A stretch of DNA of 64,000 bases, taken from positions 62,001-126,000 of the forward strand of contig NZ_CP028475.1 of assembly GCF_003047105.1 (NCBI RefSeq). Direction: 5' to 3'. The notes below the pieces were generated by a model that saw only the letters and a list, made by a program, of their open reading frames with translations, searched no databases and was not told the DNA's origin. The position numbers were made by a program, and so were the translations under genes. Of this stretch, positions 16,703-25,482 are shown in pieces; position 1 is the first letter of the stretch; each line of letters begins with the position of its first letter. Origin of the DNA: Celeribacter baekdonensis (GTDB taxonomy: Bacteria; Pseudomonadota; Alphaproteobacteria; Rhodobacterales; Rhodobacteraceae).

Positions 16703-17737
16703 TTATTGGGCTTCGGCTTCGGCCACCGCGGCACGGGCCGCGTCGACAAGGGCTGCGCCATCAATGCCTTTGCTGGAAACTTCTTCGATCCAGCGGTCGA
16801 CAACAGTGTCATTTGCGGCATCAAATTTCGCACCTTCTTCGGCGGAGAACACGGTGCGGGTCACGCCCGCCGCATCCAAGGCGTCAATCCCGGCCTGTTC
16901 GAAATCTTCCCACATCTGGCCGATCTCCGCGGCGACATTGACCGTGGAGTTGGCGTCGATCACGGCCTTGAGATCCTCTGGCAACGCGTCATAGGCGTCT
17001 TGGTTCATCGCCACCATGAAAACGGCGGTGCCAAAGCGGTCGCCATTGGGCAATTCGGCGGTGTATTTTTCCAGCTCCTGCAATTTCAGCGCGGGCACGA
17101 TTTCATAGGTGGTCAAGGCGCCGTCGATCACACCTTTGGCCATGGCTTCCGGCACGGCAGGGACGGGCAGGCTGACGGGCTCTGCACCCATGGCCTCAAT
17201 GGTCCACGCGCCAGAGCGGCCCGGTGTGCGCAGTTTCAGACCGGCCACATCTTCGAATGTGGTGATCGGAGTGCTTGCGGAATGGATCAGGTTGCCGTCA
17301 TTGGCATGCAAAAACAGCACATGAATGTCTTTGAAATCCTCGGCCAACAGATCAAGAGAGGCGTTGAGTGCAATGGTGGTGTCACGGGCGGAGCCTTTGT
17401 GAACACGGGGCAATTCAAACACTTCGGTGCGCGGGAAGACCCCCGGCGTGTAGCCCAAGAGGGTCCAAACAATGTCGGCCGTGCCGTCGCGGACCTGACC
17501 GTAAAGCTCGCTGGGTTTGCCGCCCATCGACATGGCCGGATAGATTTCAATGTTGATGCGACCGTCGCTCTCGGCCTCGATCGTCTGTGCCCAAGGCTCC
17601 AACATCACCTTATGGGCGTTGGCCACTGGCGGTAGGAAATGGTGCATGATCAGCGTGACATCTTGGGCCATCGCCGTGGTGGCCGACAAGATCGCCGCGG
17701 CCGTGAGTGTGCCGAGAATTTTGGCTTTAGAAAACAT
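16703..17737 (-). CDS. dctP: TRAP transporter solute-binding protein (DctP) of the 3-hydroxybenzoate operon
   Basis: Periplasmic receptor, 344 residues. A Sec signal peptide ends at AMA-QDV (about residue 23); the mature part starts VTLIMHHFLPPVANAHK and contains the TRAP-family GKPSELYGQVRDGTADIVW and the Arg-bearing LKLRTPGRSGAW segment that normally binds the ligand carboxylate. The ATG at 17737 follows an AGGAG site. It is the first gene of the minus-strand operon and is divergent from a marR gene. The ligand, an aromatic carboxylate, is inferred from context. Confidence 0.85.
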   Translation of the reverse strand: MFSKAKILGTLTAAAILSATTAMAQDVTLIMHHFLPPVANAHKVMLEPWAQTIEAESDGRINIEIYPAMSMGGKPSELYGQVRDGTADIVWTLLGYTPGVFPRTEVFELPRVHKGSARDTTIALNASLDLLAEDFKDIHVLFLHANDGNLIHSASTPITTFEDVAGLKLRTPGRSGAWTIEAMGAEPVSLPVPAVPEAMAKGVIDGALTTYEIVPALKLQELEKYTAELPNGDRFGTAVFMVAMNQDAYDALPEDLKAVIDANSTVNVAAEIGQMWEDFEQAGIDALDAAGVTRTVFSAEEGAKFDAANDTVVDRWIEEVSSKGIDGAALVDAARAAVAEAEAQ

Positions 17738-17783
17738 ATGAGCTCCTCCGATTTTATCTGGGCGCACTCCCGTTGCGCATGTA

Positions 17784-17850
17784 GTATGTATACTTACTAT
17801 TGATCTGGGTCAAGTCTGTAAGCATACTCATTATTGACCTCCCTCAAGTC
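17784..17850. promoter_or_regulatory. Tandem 33-bp repeat operator between dctP and marR
   Basis: Two imperfect direct copies, 17784-17816 and 17818-17850, are offset by 34 bp and share the core ATACT-n-A-n-TATTGA and the ending TCAAGTC. The first copy also completes a perfect palindrome AGTATGTATACT (17783-17794). The pair lies in the divergent promoter region, where a MarR protein would be expected to bind. Confidence 0.65.
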
Positions 17851-17902
17851 CCGTGGGCTATGGGGGAGGCATATGGTGATAAAAAGAATGACATGAGGGC
17901 CG

Positions 17903-18373
17903 ATGAAACTTGAGATCCACAACATGGCAGGACATTTGATTCGCCGATTGAATCAGATTTCGATGTCGATCTTTAATGAGCGGATGCGGCTCACAGGCCA
18001 TGCGCTGACCTCGGTGCAATTTGCCGCGATGAACGCGCTGCACGCCAATCCTGGGCTGGATCAGGCCAGTCTCGCCGGGCTGATTGCCTATGATCGGGCG
18101 ACCATCGGTGGGGTGGTGGATCGGTTGGAGGGCAAGGGGTTGGTCAAACGGATCGTGAATGAACGCGACCGCCGCGCCCGTACAATCACACTGACCCCTG
18201 AGGGCGAGCAGATTTTGCAAGAGTTGATCCCGGTGGTGAAGCGGTTTCAAGATGAGATCCTTTTGGGTCTGGATGAGGGGGAGCGGGTGGAGTTTTTGCG
18301 GTTGGCGGCCAAGGTTGCGGATGCTGGCAATCACCTCAGCCGCGCGCCGCTGATTCTTGACCGAAAGCCCTAA
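17903..18373 (+). CDS. MarR-family regulator of the 3-hydroxybenzoate operon
   Basis: A 156-residue winged-helix dimeric repressor. The DNA-binding region is near residues 50-95 (LDQASLAGLIAYDRATIGGVVDRLEGKGLV) with the beta-hairpin wing NERDRRARTITLTPEG. It is divergent from the TRAP-gentisate operon, with tandem repeats between, and is closed off by a strong terminator, so control of the leftward operon by 3-hydroxybenzoate, gentisate or a CoA ester is the simplest reading. The ligand is unknown. Confidence 0.8.
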   Translation: MKLEIHNMAGHLIRRLNQISMSIFNERMRLTGHALTSVQFAAMNALHANPGLDQASLAGLIAYDRATIGGVVDRLEGKGLVKRIVNERDRRARTITLTPEGEQILQELIPVVKRFQDEILLGLDEGERVEFLRLAAKVADAGNHLSRAPLILDRKP

Positions 18374-18416
18374 CCTGATCGTTCTGCGCAGCTGCGCCAC
18401 GCCTGAGCCAAAATTT

Positions 18417-18453
18417 TAAAACCACACAGCCTGCGCGCTGTGTGGTTTTTTAT
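18417..18453 (+). terminator. Rho-independent terminator after marR
   Basis: ACCACACAGC (18421-18430) pairs with GCTGTGTGGT (18437-18446) around CTGCGC, preceded by As and followed by a TTTTTATTT run. It separates marR transcription from the hydroxycinnamate operon. Confidence 0.92.
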
Positions 18454-18517
18454 TTGCCTTTTCAAATGTCCGTGTGCGGGCATCGTCGATGCTGCATCTG
18501 CGAGATAGGTTATTGCA

Positions 18518-18544
18518 TTAATTGTTCATTGACATAACAATTAA
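18518..18544. promoter_or_regulatory. Perfect palindromic operator of the hydroxycinnamate operon
   Basis: TTAATTGTT (18518-18526) and its exact complement AACAATTAA (18536-18544) flank a 9-bp spacer containing TTGACA. The site is 37 bp upstream of the first gene and overlaps a likely -35 hexamer. It suits binding by the MarR protein encoded within the operon (23160-23615). Confidence 0.65.
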
Positions 18545-18580
18545 ATCTTCGCATGGTTTGCTCAAATGGGAGGAGATCAC

Positions 18581-19345
18581 ATGAAGATCGAAGGGCATGT
18601 CGCCGTTGTGACAGGTGCGGCCAGCGGGCTTGGCTTTGCCACCGCCAAACGGCTTGCTGCGCTGGGCGCGAAAGTGGTCGTGTTGGACCTGTCAAAAGAG
18701 GCCGCCGAGCGTGCCGCCGCCGAGATCGGTGGTCTTGGTTTTGGCGTTGACGTCAGTGACGCTGATGCTGTTGAGGCCGCGTTTGCCGAGGTTGAAGCAA
18801 CCCTTGGCACCCCGCGCGTCACCGTGTCCTGCGCCGGGATCGGCACTGCCGCACGCATCTTGCCGCGCGATGGCAGCCTGACCATTGATGCCTTTGCCAA
18901 GGCGCTGAACGTCAATCTTTTGGGCACTTACACGGTGATGAACATCGCTGCGCGGGCCATGGCCAAAGCCGACCCTCTGGATGACGATGGCGTGCGCGGT
19001 GTGATCATCAACACCTCCTCTGTGGCGTTCGAAGACGGGCAGATCGGCCAAGCGGCCTATTCCGCCTCCAAAGGCGGCGTGGCCTCCATGACCTTGCCCG
19101 CAGCGCGCGAACTTGCACGGTTTGGTATTCGGGTCATGGCGATTGCGCCGGGCCTGTTTGAAACCGCGATGAGCGCGGGCCTGCCTGAGGACATTAAAGC
19201 CGACATTCTCAAATCCGTGCCGTTCCCGTCGCGTATGGGCCATGCGGATGAATATGCGCAGCTTGTGCAGTCGATTGTGGAAAACCCGATGCTCAATGGC
19301 ACGGTGATCCGACTGGATGCTGCCGCGCGCATGCCGATCAAATAA
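18581..19345 (+). CDS. SDR 3-hydroxyacyl-CoA dehydrogenase (HSD10-like)
   Basis: NAD-dependent dehydrogenase expected to oxidise the 3-hydroxy-3-arylpropanoyl-CoA made by the neighbouring hydratase to the beta-ketoacyl-CoA. The 254-residue protein has TGAASGLG (residues 11-18), the NTSSVAFEDGQIGQAAYSASK active-site block with Ser, Tyr and Lys, and IAPGLFETAM, closely matching type-2 3-hydroxyacyl-CoA dehydrogenases. The start has a GGGAGGAGAT site. First gene of the plus-strand operon, 24 bp before the crotonase. Confidence 0.83.
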   Translation: MKIEGHVAVVTGAASGLGFATAKRLAALGAKVVVLDLSKEAAERAAAEIGGLGFGVDVSDADAVEAAFAEVEATLGTPRVTVSCAGIGTAARILPRDGSLTIDAFAKALNVNLLGTYTVMNIAARAMAKADPLDDDGVRGVIINTSSVAFEDGQIGQAAYSASKGGVASMTLPAARELARFGIRVMAIAPGLFETAMSAGLPEDIKADILKSVPFPSRMGHADEYAQLVQSIVENPMLNGTVIRLDAAARMPIK

Positions 19346-19369
19346 CTGAATAAAAAGAAGAAAAATACA

Positions 19370-20143
19370 ATGACATCTGATACAGAGATCCTGAAAGTCG
19401 AGGTTGAAGGCCCGATCGCCACGCTGACGATGAATCGCCCGGCCAAACGCAATGCCATGTGCGACGCGCTTTTGGATGCGATCGAGGCGTTCTTCTCTCG
19501 TCCGCCAGAGGGCGTGCGCGTGGTGATCCTGACTGGGACGGCAGGACATTATTGTTCAGGTCTTGATCTCTCAGAACATGTCGCCCGCGATGCCGAAGGC
19601 ACGATGCGCCATTCGCGCAATTGGCACGGCGTCATGGATAAAATTCAATTCTCCGGCCTGCCGGTGATCTCCGCCATGTTTGGTGCCGTGATCGGCGGTG
19701 GTTTGGAATTGGCGGCTTCGACCCATGTGCGCATTGCCGAGCCGTCGACGCTCTTTCAACTGCCCGAAGGGATGCGGGGCATCTTTGTCGGCGGGGGCGC
19801 GAGCGTTCGGATCGGGCGCATTCTTGGTGCCGACCGGATGTGTGAAATGATGCTGACCGGGCGCAAATACAATGCGGCTGAGGGGCTTGATCTTGGGCTG
19901 GCGCATTATGCGGTGGGCGAGGGCGAGGCGATGGATTTGGCGCGCAAACTGGCGGCCAAAATTGCCAAAAACGCCACCCTGTCGAACTACATGATGATCC
20001 AGGCGATCAGCCGGATTTCCGACATGTCCAAATCCGACGGCCTGTTTATGGAAAGCATGTGTGCGGCGGTGTCGCAGACCAGTGAAGATGCCGGGGAAGG
20101 CCTGAAAGCCTTTCTCGAAAAACGCGCTCCGGTGTTTCGGTAA
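19370..20143 (+). CDS. Enoyl-CoA hydratase/isomerase family protein (hydroxycinnamoyl-CoA hydratase)
   Basis: A 257-residue crotonase. The oxyanion-hole segments (HYCSGLDL and GGGLELAAS) and both catalytic glutamates (GGGLELA, LPEGMRG) are present as in true hydratases. With SDR and CoA ligase in the same operon it should hydrate feruloyl- or p-coumaroyl-CoA. It looks like a simple hydratase rather than the aldehyde-releasing hydratase-lyase (Ech/HCHL), but that distinction needs comparison with characterised enzymes. Confidence 0.78.
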   Translation: MTSDTEILKVEVEGPIATLTMNRPAKRNAMCDALLDAIEAFFSRPPEGVRVVILTGTAGHYCSGLDLSEHVARDAEGTMRHSRNWHGVMDKIQFSGLPVISAMFGAVIGGGLELAASTHVRIAEPSTLFQLPEGMRGIFVGGGASVRIGRILGADRMCEMMLTGRKYNAAEGLDLGLAHYAVGEGEAMDLARKLAAKIAKNATLSNYMMIQAISRISDMSKSDGLFMESMCAAVSQTSEDAGEGLKAFLEKRAPVFR

Positions 20144-20240
20144 CGCGCGGTAAGGGGCCTTGCGCGGAGGAGTGCAGGGCCGCTGCAAAAGGATCAGGGC
20201 TCGGGCAAGGGGCCAGATGTCATCAATGGGAGGAACCAAT

Positions 20241-21281
20241 ATGACGACTATGACGCGCCGGATGGCGATGACGACACTGGGGGCGGCTTTGGCCACACCC
20301 GCATTCCTGAAAAAAGCCCATGCCGCAGAGGTGACCCTGCGCGTGCACCATTTCCTGCCGGGTGTGGCCCCGATGCAAACGCGGTTTTTCGACGTTTGGG
20401 CCAAGGAAATCTCTGAGGCCTCGAATGGCGCGATCGAGATGCAAATGTTCCCGTCGATGCAGCTTGGCGGCAAACCGCCACAGCTTGCCGATCAGGCGCG
20501 TCAGGGCATCTGTGACATCGCCTGGACACTGCCGGTCTATACGCCGGACCGTTTCCCGGTGGCCGAAACCATGGCGATGCCCTTTATGGTGACCAATGCC
20601 GAAAAGACATCGGTGGCAATGCACACGTTGATGGAAGAATTCGGTCAAAACGAATACAAAGGCATGAAACCTTTGGCGTTTCACACCCATGATGGCGGCA
20701 AAATTCACACCCGTGGTCAGATCGTCTCCAGTGCCGAAGACATCAAGGGGCTGAAACTGCGCGCCCCGAACCAAGCGACCGGTGAAATGCTGGCGTTGAT
20801 GGGGGCTGAAACGGTGTTCTTCCCGGTGACCGAAATGGTCGTGGGGCTCTCAAACGGGGTGATCGACGGCTGTTGCCTGCCTTACGAGGTGGTGCCTGCA
20901 TTCAAATTGCAAGAACTGACCAAAGTGACCAACGAACCCGAAGCGGGCGGACGCGGCATCTATGCCAACACCTTTGCCCTCGTGATGAACGAGCGCAAAT
21001 ATGAAGGCCTGTCCGATGATCTGCGCGCCGTAATCGACGCCCATTCCGGGGCGGATCTGTCACGTCGTTTGGGCGCGCAATTCGATGAATTCGAGGCCTT
21101 TGGCAAATCCGTTGTCGAAAAACAGGGCAATGAAATTCACACCATCGCGGCCTCTGAGATCAACACATGGCGCGAAATGGCGACCCCGATTTATGACAAT
21201 TGGATCGGCAAGCTCAATGACGCGGGCCATGATGGCGCGGCGATTGTGGCACGGGCCAACGCCCTGTTGGACGCGGGTTAA
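20241..21281 (+). CDS. dctP: TRAP transporter solute-binding protein (DctP) of the hydroxycinnamate operon
   Basis: Periplasmic receptor of 346 residues. The N-terminus MTTMTRRMAM followed by a hydrophobic stretch and AHA-AE suggests a signal peptide with a twin-arginine pair, so Tat export is possible. The mature part has LRVHHFLPGVAPMQTRF, GKPPQLADQARQGICDIAWTLP and the ligand-anchor LKLRAPNQ. A GGGAGGA site fixes the ATG at 20241. About 45% identical-looking blocks are shared with the other DctP in this window, suggesting related aromatic ligands; ferulate/coumarate is inferred. Confidence 0.85.
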   Translation: MTTMTRRMAMTTLGAALATPAFLKKAHAAEVTLRVHHFLPGVAPMQTRFFDVWAKEISEASNGAIEMQMFPSMQLGGKPPQLADQARQGICDIAWTLPVYTPDRFPVAETMAMPFMVTNAEKTSVAMHTLMEEFGQNEYKGMKPLAFHTHDGGKIHTRGQIVSSAEDIKGLKLRAPNQATGEMLALMGAETVFFPVTEMVVGLSNGVIDGCCLPYEVVPAFKLQELTKVTNEPEAGGRGIYANTFALVMNERKYEGLSDDLRAVIDAHSGADLSRRLGAQFDEFEAFGKSVVEKQGNEIHTIAASEINTWREMATPIYDNWIGKLNDAGHDGAAIVARANALLDAG

Positions 21282-21284
21282 ACC

Positions 21285-21824
21285 ATGGCCGAGCGGCTTG
21301 CAAACGAGACGGAACAGGTGCCGCATGGCCGCGTGTTCCTGATTCTGCAACGGATCTGTCTTGGCTCTGCGGGTGTAGGAGGGGCGGTGATTTTTGCCGC
21401 CTCGCTCACCGTCGCAGCCTCGGTGATCATGCGTAACCTTGGCCTTGGCGGTATTCGTGGCGATTTCGAACTGGTCGAATTGGCCTGTGCCGCCTGCGCG
21501 TCACTGTTTTTGCCCCTGTGCCAATTCAACAAAGGCCATGTCATGGTCGATCTTTTCACCCTCTGGCTCGCACCAAAGACCCAACGCCGCATGGACGGGG
21601 TTTGGACATTGATCTTCGCCTTCGGCTGGGCCTTTTTGGCGTGGCGTTTGTCGGTGGGGCTTGGCGAAATGCACGACTACGGCGACCGCACCATGTTGCT
21701 GCGCGCGCCTGTCTGGTGGGTGTATCTGCCCGCTCTGTTCGGCACCGCGCTGTCGGCCATCGTCGCATTTTTGCAAAGCCTGCCAATGTTGAGCCACGCC
21801 TTTCGTGCCATGGAGGTCCGCTGA
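21285..21824 (+). CDS. dctQ: TRAP transporter small permease (DctQ) of the hydroxycinnamate operon
   Basis: A 179-residue membrane protein with four hydrophobic segments and the DctQ block FELVELACAACASLFLPLCQFNKGHVMVDLF. It starts 3 bp after dctP and overlaps dctM by one base (TGATG), consistent with a coupled PQM module. Confidence 0.85.
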   Translation: MAERLANETEQVPHGRVFLILQRICLGSAGVGGAVIFAASLTVAASVIMRNLGLGGIRGDFELVELACAACASLFLPLCQFNKGHVMVDLFTLWLAPKTQRRMDGVWTLIFAFGWAFLAWRLSVGLGEMHDYGDRTMLLRAPVWWVYLPALFGTALSAIVAFLQSLPMLSHAFRAMEVR

Positions 21825-23146
21825 TGGAACCGCTGACAATTGCGATCATCATGGTCGTTGTGCTGTTGATCCTGATCTTTGCCCGGATGCCCATTGCTTT
21901 GGCGATGGGGATGGTGGGAGCCGTGGGCTATATGGTGCTCGCCTCGCCCTATGCGCTCATGGCCTATTTCAACACCGCCTGGGTCGACAAATTCATGTCC
22001 TATGAGTTGGCCATCGTGCCGCTCTTTATCCTCATGGGCCATCTTGCGACCCGCTCCGGTATTTCCGCCTCGATCTTTGCCGCATCCAACGCGTGGATCG
22101 GCCATTTGCGGGGCGGTTTGGCGATGGCATCGGTTGCGGGCTGTGCGATGTTTGGCTCTATCTCCGGCTCGTCCTTGGCCACGGCCTCGACCATGGCACG
22201 GGTGGCTTTGCCAGAAATGCGCAAACACGGCTATTCCGGCGCTTTGGCCTCTGGGTCTTTGGCGGCGGGCGGCACTTTGGGCATTCTGATCCCGCCCTCT
22301 GTGGTGCTGATCATCTATGCGCTCTTGACCGAACAGAACATTGTCAAACTGTTCTTGGCGGCAACCATTCCGGGCATTTTGGCGGTCATTGGCTTTTTCA
22401 TCGCCATCGCCGTTTACGTCCGCCTGTTCCCGAACGAAGGCCCAACGCGCCCAGCGACCGACATGAAAACCCGATTCAAAGCGCTGCGCGACATTTGGCA
22501 TGTGGTGGCGATTTTTGTCGTGGTTTTGGGCGGCATCTATGGCGGCTTCTTTACCCCGGCCGAAGGTGCGTCTGTTGGCGTTGTCTTGATGCTGATCGCG
22601 GGGCTGTTCACCGGCGGTCTGACACCGCAAGCGATCCTTGATTGTCTGATCGACACAGCGGGATCAACCGCGATGATCTTTGCCATCGTTTACGGCGCGG
22701 ATATTTTCAACGTCGCTTTGGCGCTCTCAAGGATGCCGTCTGATGTGGCTGCGTTCTTTTCCGCCGCCGATGTGGCTCCCATTGTAGTGCTCTTGGGCAT
22801 CATCGCCTTTTATCTGGTGATGGGCTGTTTGATGGACAGCTTGTCGATGATCCTTTTGACCGTACCGGTGTTTTTCCCAACGATCATGGCACTGGATTTC
22901 GGCCTGATGCCGGAACAACAGGCGATGTGGTTTGGCATCATCTCTTTGGTGGTGGTCGAAATGGGGCTGATCACGCCGCCGGTGGGGATGAATCTATTCG
23001 TCATTTCGTCGATGGCCAAAGACATCCCGACCAGTCAGATTTTCCGAGGCACCACGCCCTTTATCATCGCCGAGTTCTGTCGGATCGCCATTCTGGTGAG
23101 CTTCCCGGTTTTGAGCTATTGGCTGGTGGATATCGTGGCCAATTGA
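21824..23146 (+). CDS. dctM: TRAP transporter large permease (DctM) of the hydroxycinnamate operon
   Basis: A 440-residue multi-span permease with the DctM blocks ARMPIALAMGMVG, VPLFILMGHLATRSG, CAMFGSISGSSLATASTMARVALPEM, AGGTLGILIPPS and the C-terminal EMGLITPPVGMNLFVISSM. An open frame continues upstream inside dctQ, but the ATG at 21824 overlapping the dctQ stop is the natural start. It imports the acid bound by the adjacent DctP using an ion gradient. Confidence 0.9.
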   Translation: MEPLTIAIIMVVVLLILIFARMPIALAMGMVGAVGYMVLASPYALMAYFNTAWVDKFMSYELAIVPLFILMGHLATRSGISASIFAASNAWIGHLRGGLAMASVAGCAMFGSISGSSLATASTMARVALPEMRKHGYSGALASGSLAAGGTLGILIPPSVVLIIYALLTEQNIVKLFLAATIPGILAVIGFFIAIAVYVRLFPNEGPTRPATDMKTRFKALRDIWHVVAIFVVVLGGIYGGFFTPAEGASVGVVLMLIAGLFTGGLTPQAILDCLIDTAGSTAMIFAIVYGADIFNVALALSRMPSDVAAFFSAADVAPIVVLLGIIAFYLVMGCLMDSLSMILLTVPVFFPTIMALDFGLMPEQQAMWFGIISLVVVEMGLITPPVGMNLFVISSMAKDIPTSQIFRGTTPFIIAEFCRIAILVSFPVLSYWLVDIVAN

Positions 23147-23159
23147 TCGGGAGAGAGAC

Positions 23160-23615
23160 GTGAAAAAAGAGGGCACCGCCAAAGAGATCACCGACGAAAA
23201 TCTGCGTCAGTTCGTGGGCTATAATATGAAGCGCGCCTTTCTCAACGTGCGCGCGGATTTGGCCGATACGTTGGAGCCGATCGGGCTGCGTATGACGTCG
23301 TTTTCGGCTTTGGCGGTGATTATTGAGAACCCTGACATTTCCCAAAGCCGCCTCGCCGAGGCGCTTCATATCGAACGCTCTGGGGTGGTGGTTTTGGTCG
23401 ATGAATTGGAAAGCGCCGATTTGATTTCGCGTGGACGGGTTGAGGGGGATCGACGCCAATACGCCCTGCGCGCGACCAAGGCCGGAATGGCAAAATGGAA
23501 AGAGGCAGAGACCGCCGTCAATGCACATGAGGCGGCGATGTTTTCTAAGCTCACAGAGGCGGAAGTCACCGTTCTCAAAGAGCTCTTGTACCGGGTCAGA
23601 CGCCCGGAGGCATGA
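23160..23615 (+). CDS. MarR-family regulator of the hydroxycinnamate operon (CouR-like)
   Basis: A 151-residue winged-helix regulator starting at GTG 23160 after a GGGAGAGAC site. Recognition helix and wing are near residues 55-95 (QSRLAEALHIERSGVVVLVDELESADLISRGRVEGDRRQYAL). Regulators of this kind (CouR, FerR, HcaR) usually respond to hydroxycinnamoyl-CoA thioesters, and this one lies directly upstream of the CoA synthetase gene. The palindrome at 18518-18544 is the best candidate binding site. Confidence 0.78.
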   Translation: MKKEGTAKEITDENLRQFVGYNMKRAFLNVRADLADTLEPIGLRMTSFSALAVIIENPDISQSRLAEALHIERSGVVVLVDELESADLISRGRVEGDRRQYALRATKAGMAKWKEAETAVNAHEAAMFSKLTEAEVTVLKELLYRVRRPEA

Positions 23616-23651
23616 TCGGAATTCGGTCCTTGATAAGGGCCAAGGGAGGAA

Positions 23652-25472
23652 ATGATGAAAGATCAAACCACGGGGCTCACGCTGGTTGAGCATTCTGTTC
23701 GGCTGGAAAAACGCGAAAATGCATCCCTGATTTTGACCTCTGAGGTGCCGCTCGACCCGGTCGTGGCGCATACGGGTATATGGTTGGAAAAATGGGCCGC
23801 AGAAACACCTGATACGGTGTTTTTGGCCGAACGCGACGGGGCAGGGTGGCGCGAGCTGGGCTATGGCGAGGTGTTGCGCCGTGTCAAAGCCATCGCCGCC
23901 TCTCTGGCTGCGCGCGGGTTGGGTCAGGACACGCCGATCCTGATCATGTCGGGCAACTCGGTGGATCACGCCTTGCTCTCCTTTGGCGCGCAATGGGCCG
24001 GGGTGCCGACCGTGCCTTTGGCAGAACAATATTCGCTCATCGAAGAGGCCCATTTCCGCCTGCAATACGCAATCAAAAAGACCAAGCCGAAACTGGCCTT
24101 TGTTGATGATGCGGCCCGCTACGGCAAAGCCATCGCCCTTGCGGAGCTCGACGGGATCGAAGTCATCGCCTCCCTCCCTGAGGGCGCGCCGCGTCCGGTC
24201 ACGGCCTTTGCCGATTTGCTCAAAGGCGACGCATCCGTCGATCTCGACGCGGTCCACGCCAAGGTCGGCCCAGATACGTTGGCCAAAATCCTGTTCACCT
24301 CGGGGTCCTCCTCTGACCCCAAAGGCGTGATGACGACCCAGCGGATGATGTGTGCCAATCAGGCCCAAATGGCCTCGGTCCTGCCATTCATGAAAGAGCG
24401 CCCGCAGCGTATCGTCGATTGGCTGCCGTGGAACCACGTTTTCGGCGGCTCGCATAACGTCAATATGATGCTGATGCACGGCGGGTCTTTCTACATCGAC
24501 AATGGCAAACCGACCAAGGCGCTGTTCCAGCATACCATTGATAACGTGACGGAAAAATCCTGTACCGCCGCGTTCAATGTACCCGTGGGCTTTGCCATGC
24601 TGGTGCATGAGATGGAGCACAATCAGGCCCTCAAAGAAGCCTATTTCAAAGACCTCGATATGCTGTTTTACGCTGGTGCCTCCCTGCCACAGGATGTCTG
24701 GACCCGGCTCGAAGAGATGGCCATCGAAGTGCGCGGCAAGCTGCCGTTGATGATCTCAAGCTGGGGCTTGACCGAGACCGCCCCCGCCAATGTCATGGTC
24801 CACGAACCGATCGGTCGCTCGGGCGTTATTGGCGTGGCTTTGCCGGGGGTTGAGGTCAAACTCATCCCTGACACCGACATGCGCTGTGAAATCCGGGTCA
24901 AAGGCCCGAATGTCATGCCCGGTTATCTCAACGATCCTGACAAAACCGCCGAAGCCTTTGATGGCGAGGGCTTTTTTATCACCGGCGATGCGGTCAAGTT
25001 TCTTGATCCCGAGGATATGAACCGGGGGCTGGTGTTTGATGGCCGCGTGTCCGAGGATTTCAAACTTTTGACCGGCACATGGGTACAGGCCGGCAAGTTG
25101 CGGCTTGACGCTTTGGAGGCGCTGCGTGGGCTGGTGATGGATGTGGTCATTTGTGGCCATGATCGTGGCGAAATCGGTCTGATGATTTTCCCGCGCCCAG
25201 ATCACGTTCATGGTGACAACAGCTCAGAAGGTGCCGTGATTGACGAGCATCTTCAGGCCGAAATTCACCATGTTTTGCGCACCATGGCCCGCGCCGCCTC
25301 CGGCTCCGCCAAACGCATTGCCCGTGCCATCATTGTGGCCGAACCTCCCTCAGTCAAAGATGGCGAAATCACCGACAAAGGATCGCTGAATACCCGCAAA
25401 ATTATCACCCGTCGTGCCGCGCTTTTGGAGCGGATGTACGACAATGAAGACCCCGCATTGATCCGGGTGTAA
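23652..25472 (+). CDS. fcs: Feruloyl-CoA synthetase (hydroxycinnamate-CoA ligase)
   Basis: ATP-dependent acyl-CoA ligase activating ferulate/p-coumarate in the cytosol. The 606-residue protein has the AMP-binding motif ILFTSGSSSDPKGVMTT (about residues 214-230), the LPWNHVFGGSHN block, the SWGLTETAP motif and the FITGDAV/FDGRVSEDFKLLTGTWVQAGKLR C-terminal region, an ensemble typical of the feruloyl-CoA synthase subgroup (long form) rather than 4-coumarate ligases of plants. Two ATGs lie in tandem at 23652 and 23655 behind GGAGGA. It is followed after 10 bp by the amidohydrolase. Confidence 0.88.
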   Translation: MMKDQTTGLTLVEHSVRLEKRENASLILTSEVPLDPVVAHTGIWLEKWAAETPDTVFLAERDGAGWRELGYGEVLRRVKAIAASLAARGLGQDTPILIMSGNSVDHALLSFGAQWAGVPTVPLAEQYSLIEEAHFRLQYAIKKTKPKLAFVDDAARYGKAIALAELDGIEVIASLPEGAPRPVTAFADLLKGDASVDLDAVHAKVGPDTLAKILFTSGSSSDPKGVMTTQRMMCANQAQMASVLPFMKERPQRIVDWLPWNHVFGGSHNVNMMLMHGGSFYIDNGKPTKALFQHTIDNVTEKSCTAAFNVPVGFAMLVHEMEHNQALKEAYFKDLDMLFYAGASLPQDVWTRLEEMAIEVRGKLPLMISSWGLTETAPANVMVHEPIGRSGVIGVALPGVEVKLIPDTDMRCEIRVKGPNVMPGYLNDPDKTAEAFDGEGFFITGDAVKFLDPEDMNRGLVFDGRVSEDFKLLTGTWVQAGKLRLDALEALRGLVMDVVICGHDRGEIGLMIFPRPDHVHGDNSSEGAVIDEHLQAEIHHVLRTMARAASGSAKRIARAIIVAEPPSVKDGEITDKGSLNTRKIITRRAALLERMYDNEDPALIRV

Positions 25473-25482
25473 GGAGCTGAAA

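Noticed and set aside
23064..24620. 518-residue open frame on the minus strand opposite marR and fcs
   Set aside because: Overlaps the feruloyl-CoA synthetase AMP-binding region on the other strand and shows no domain.
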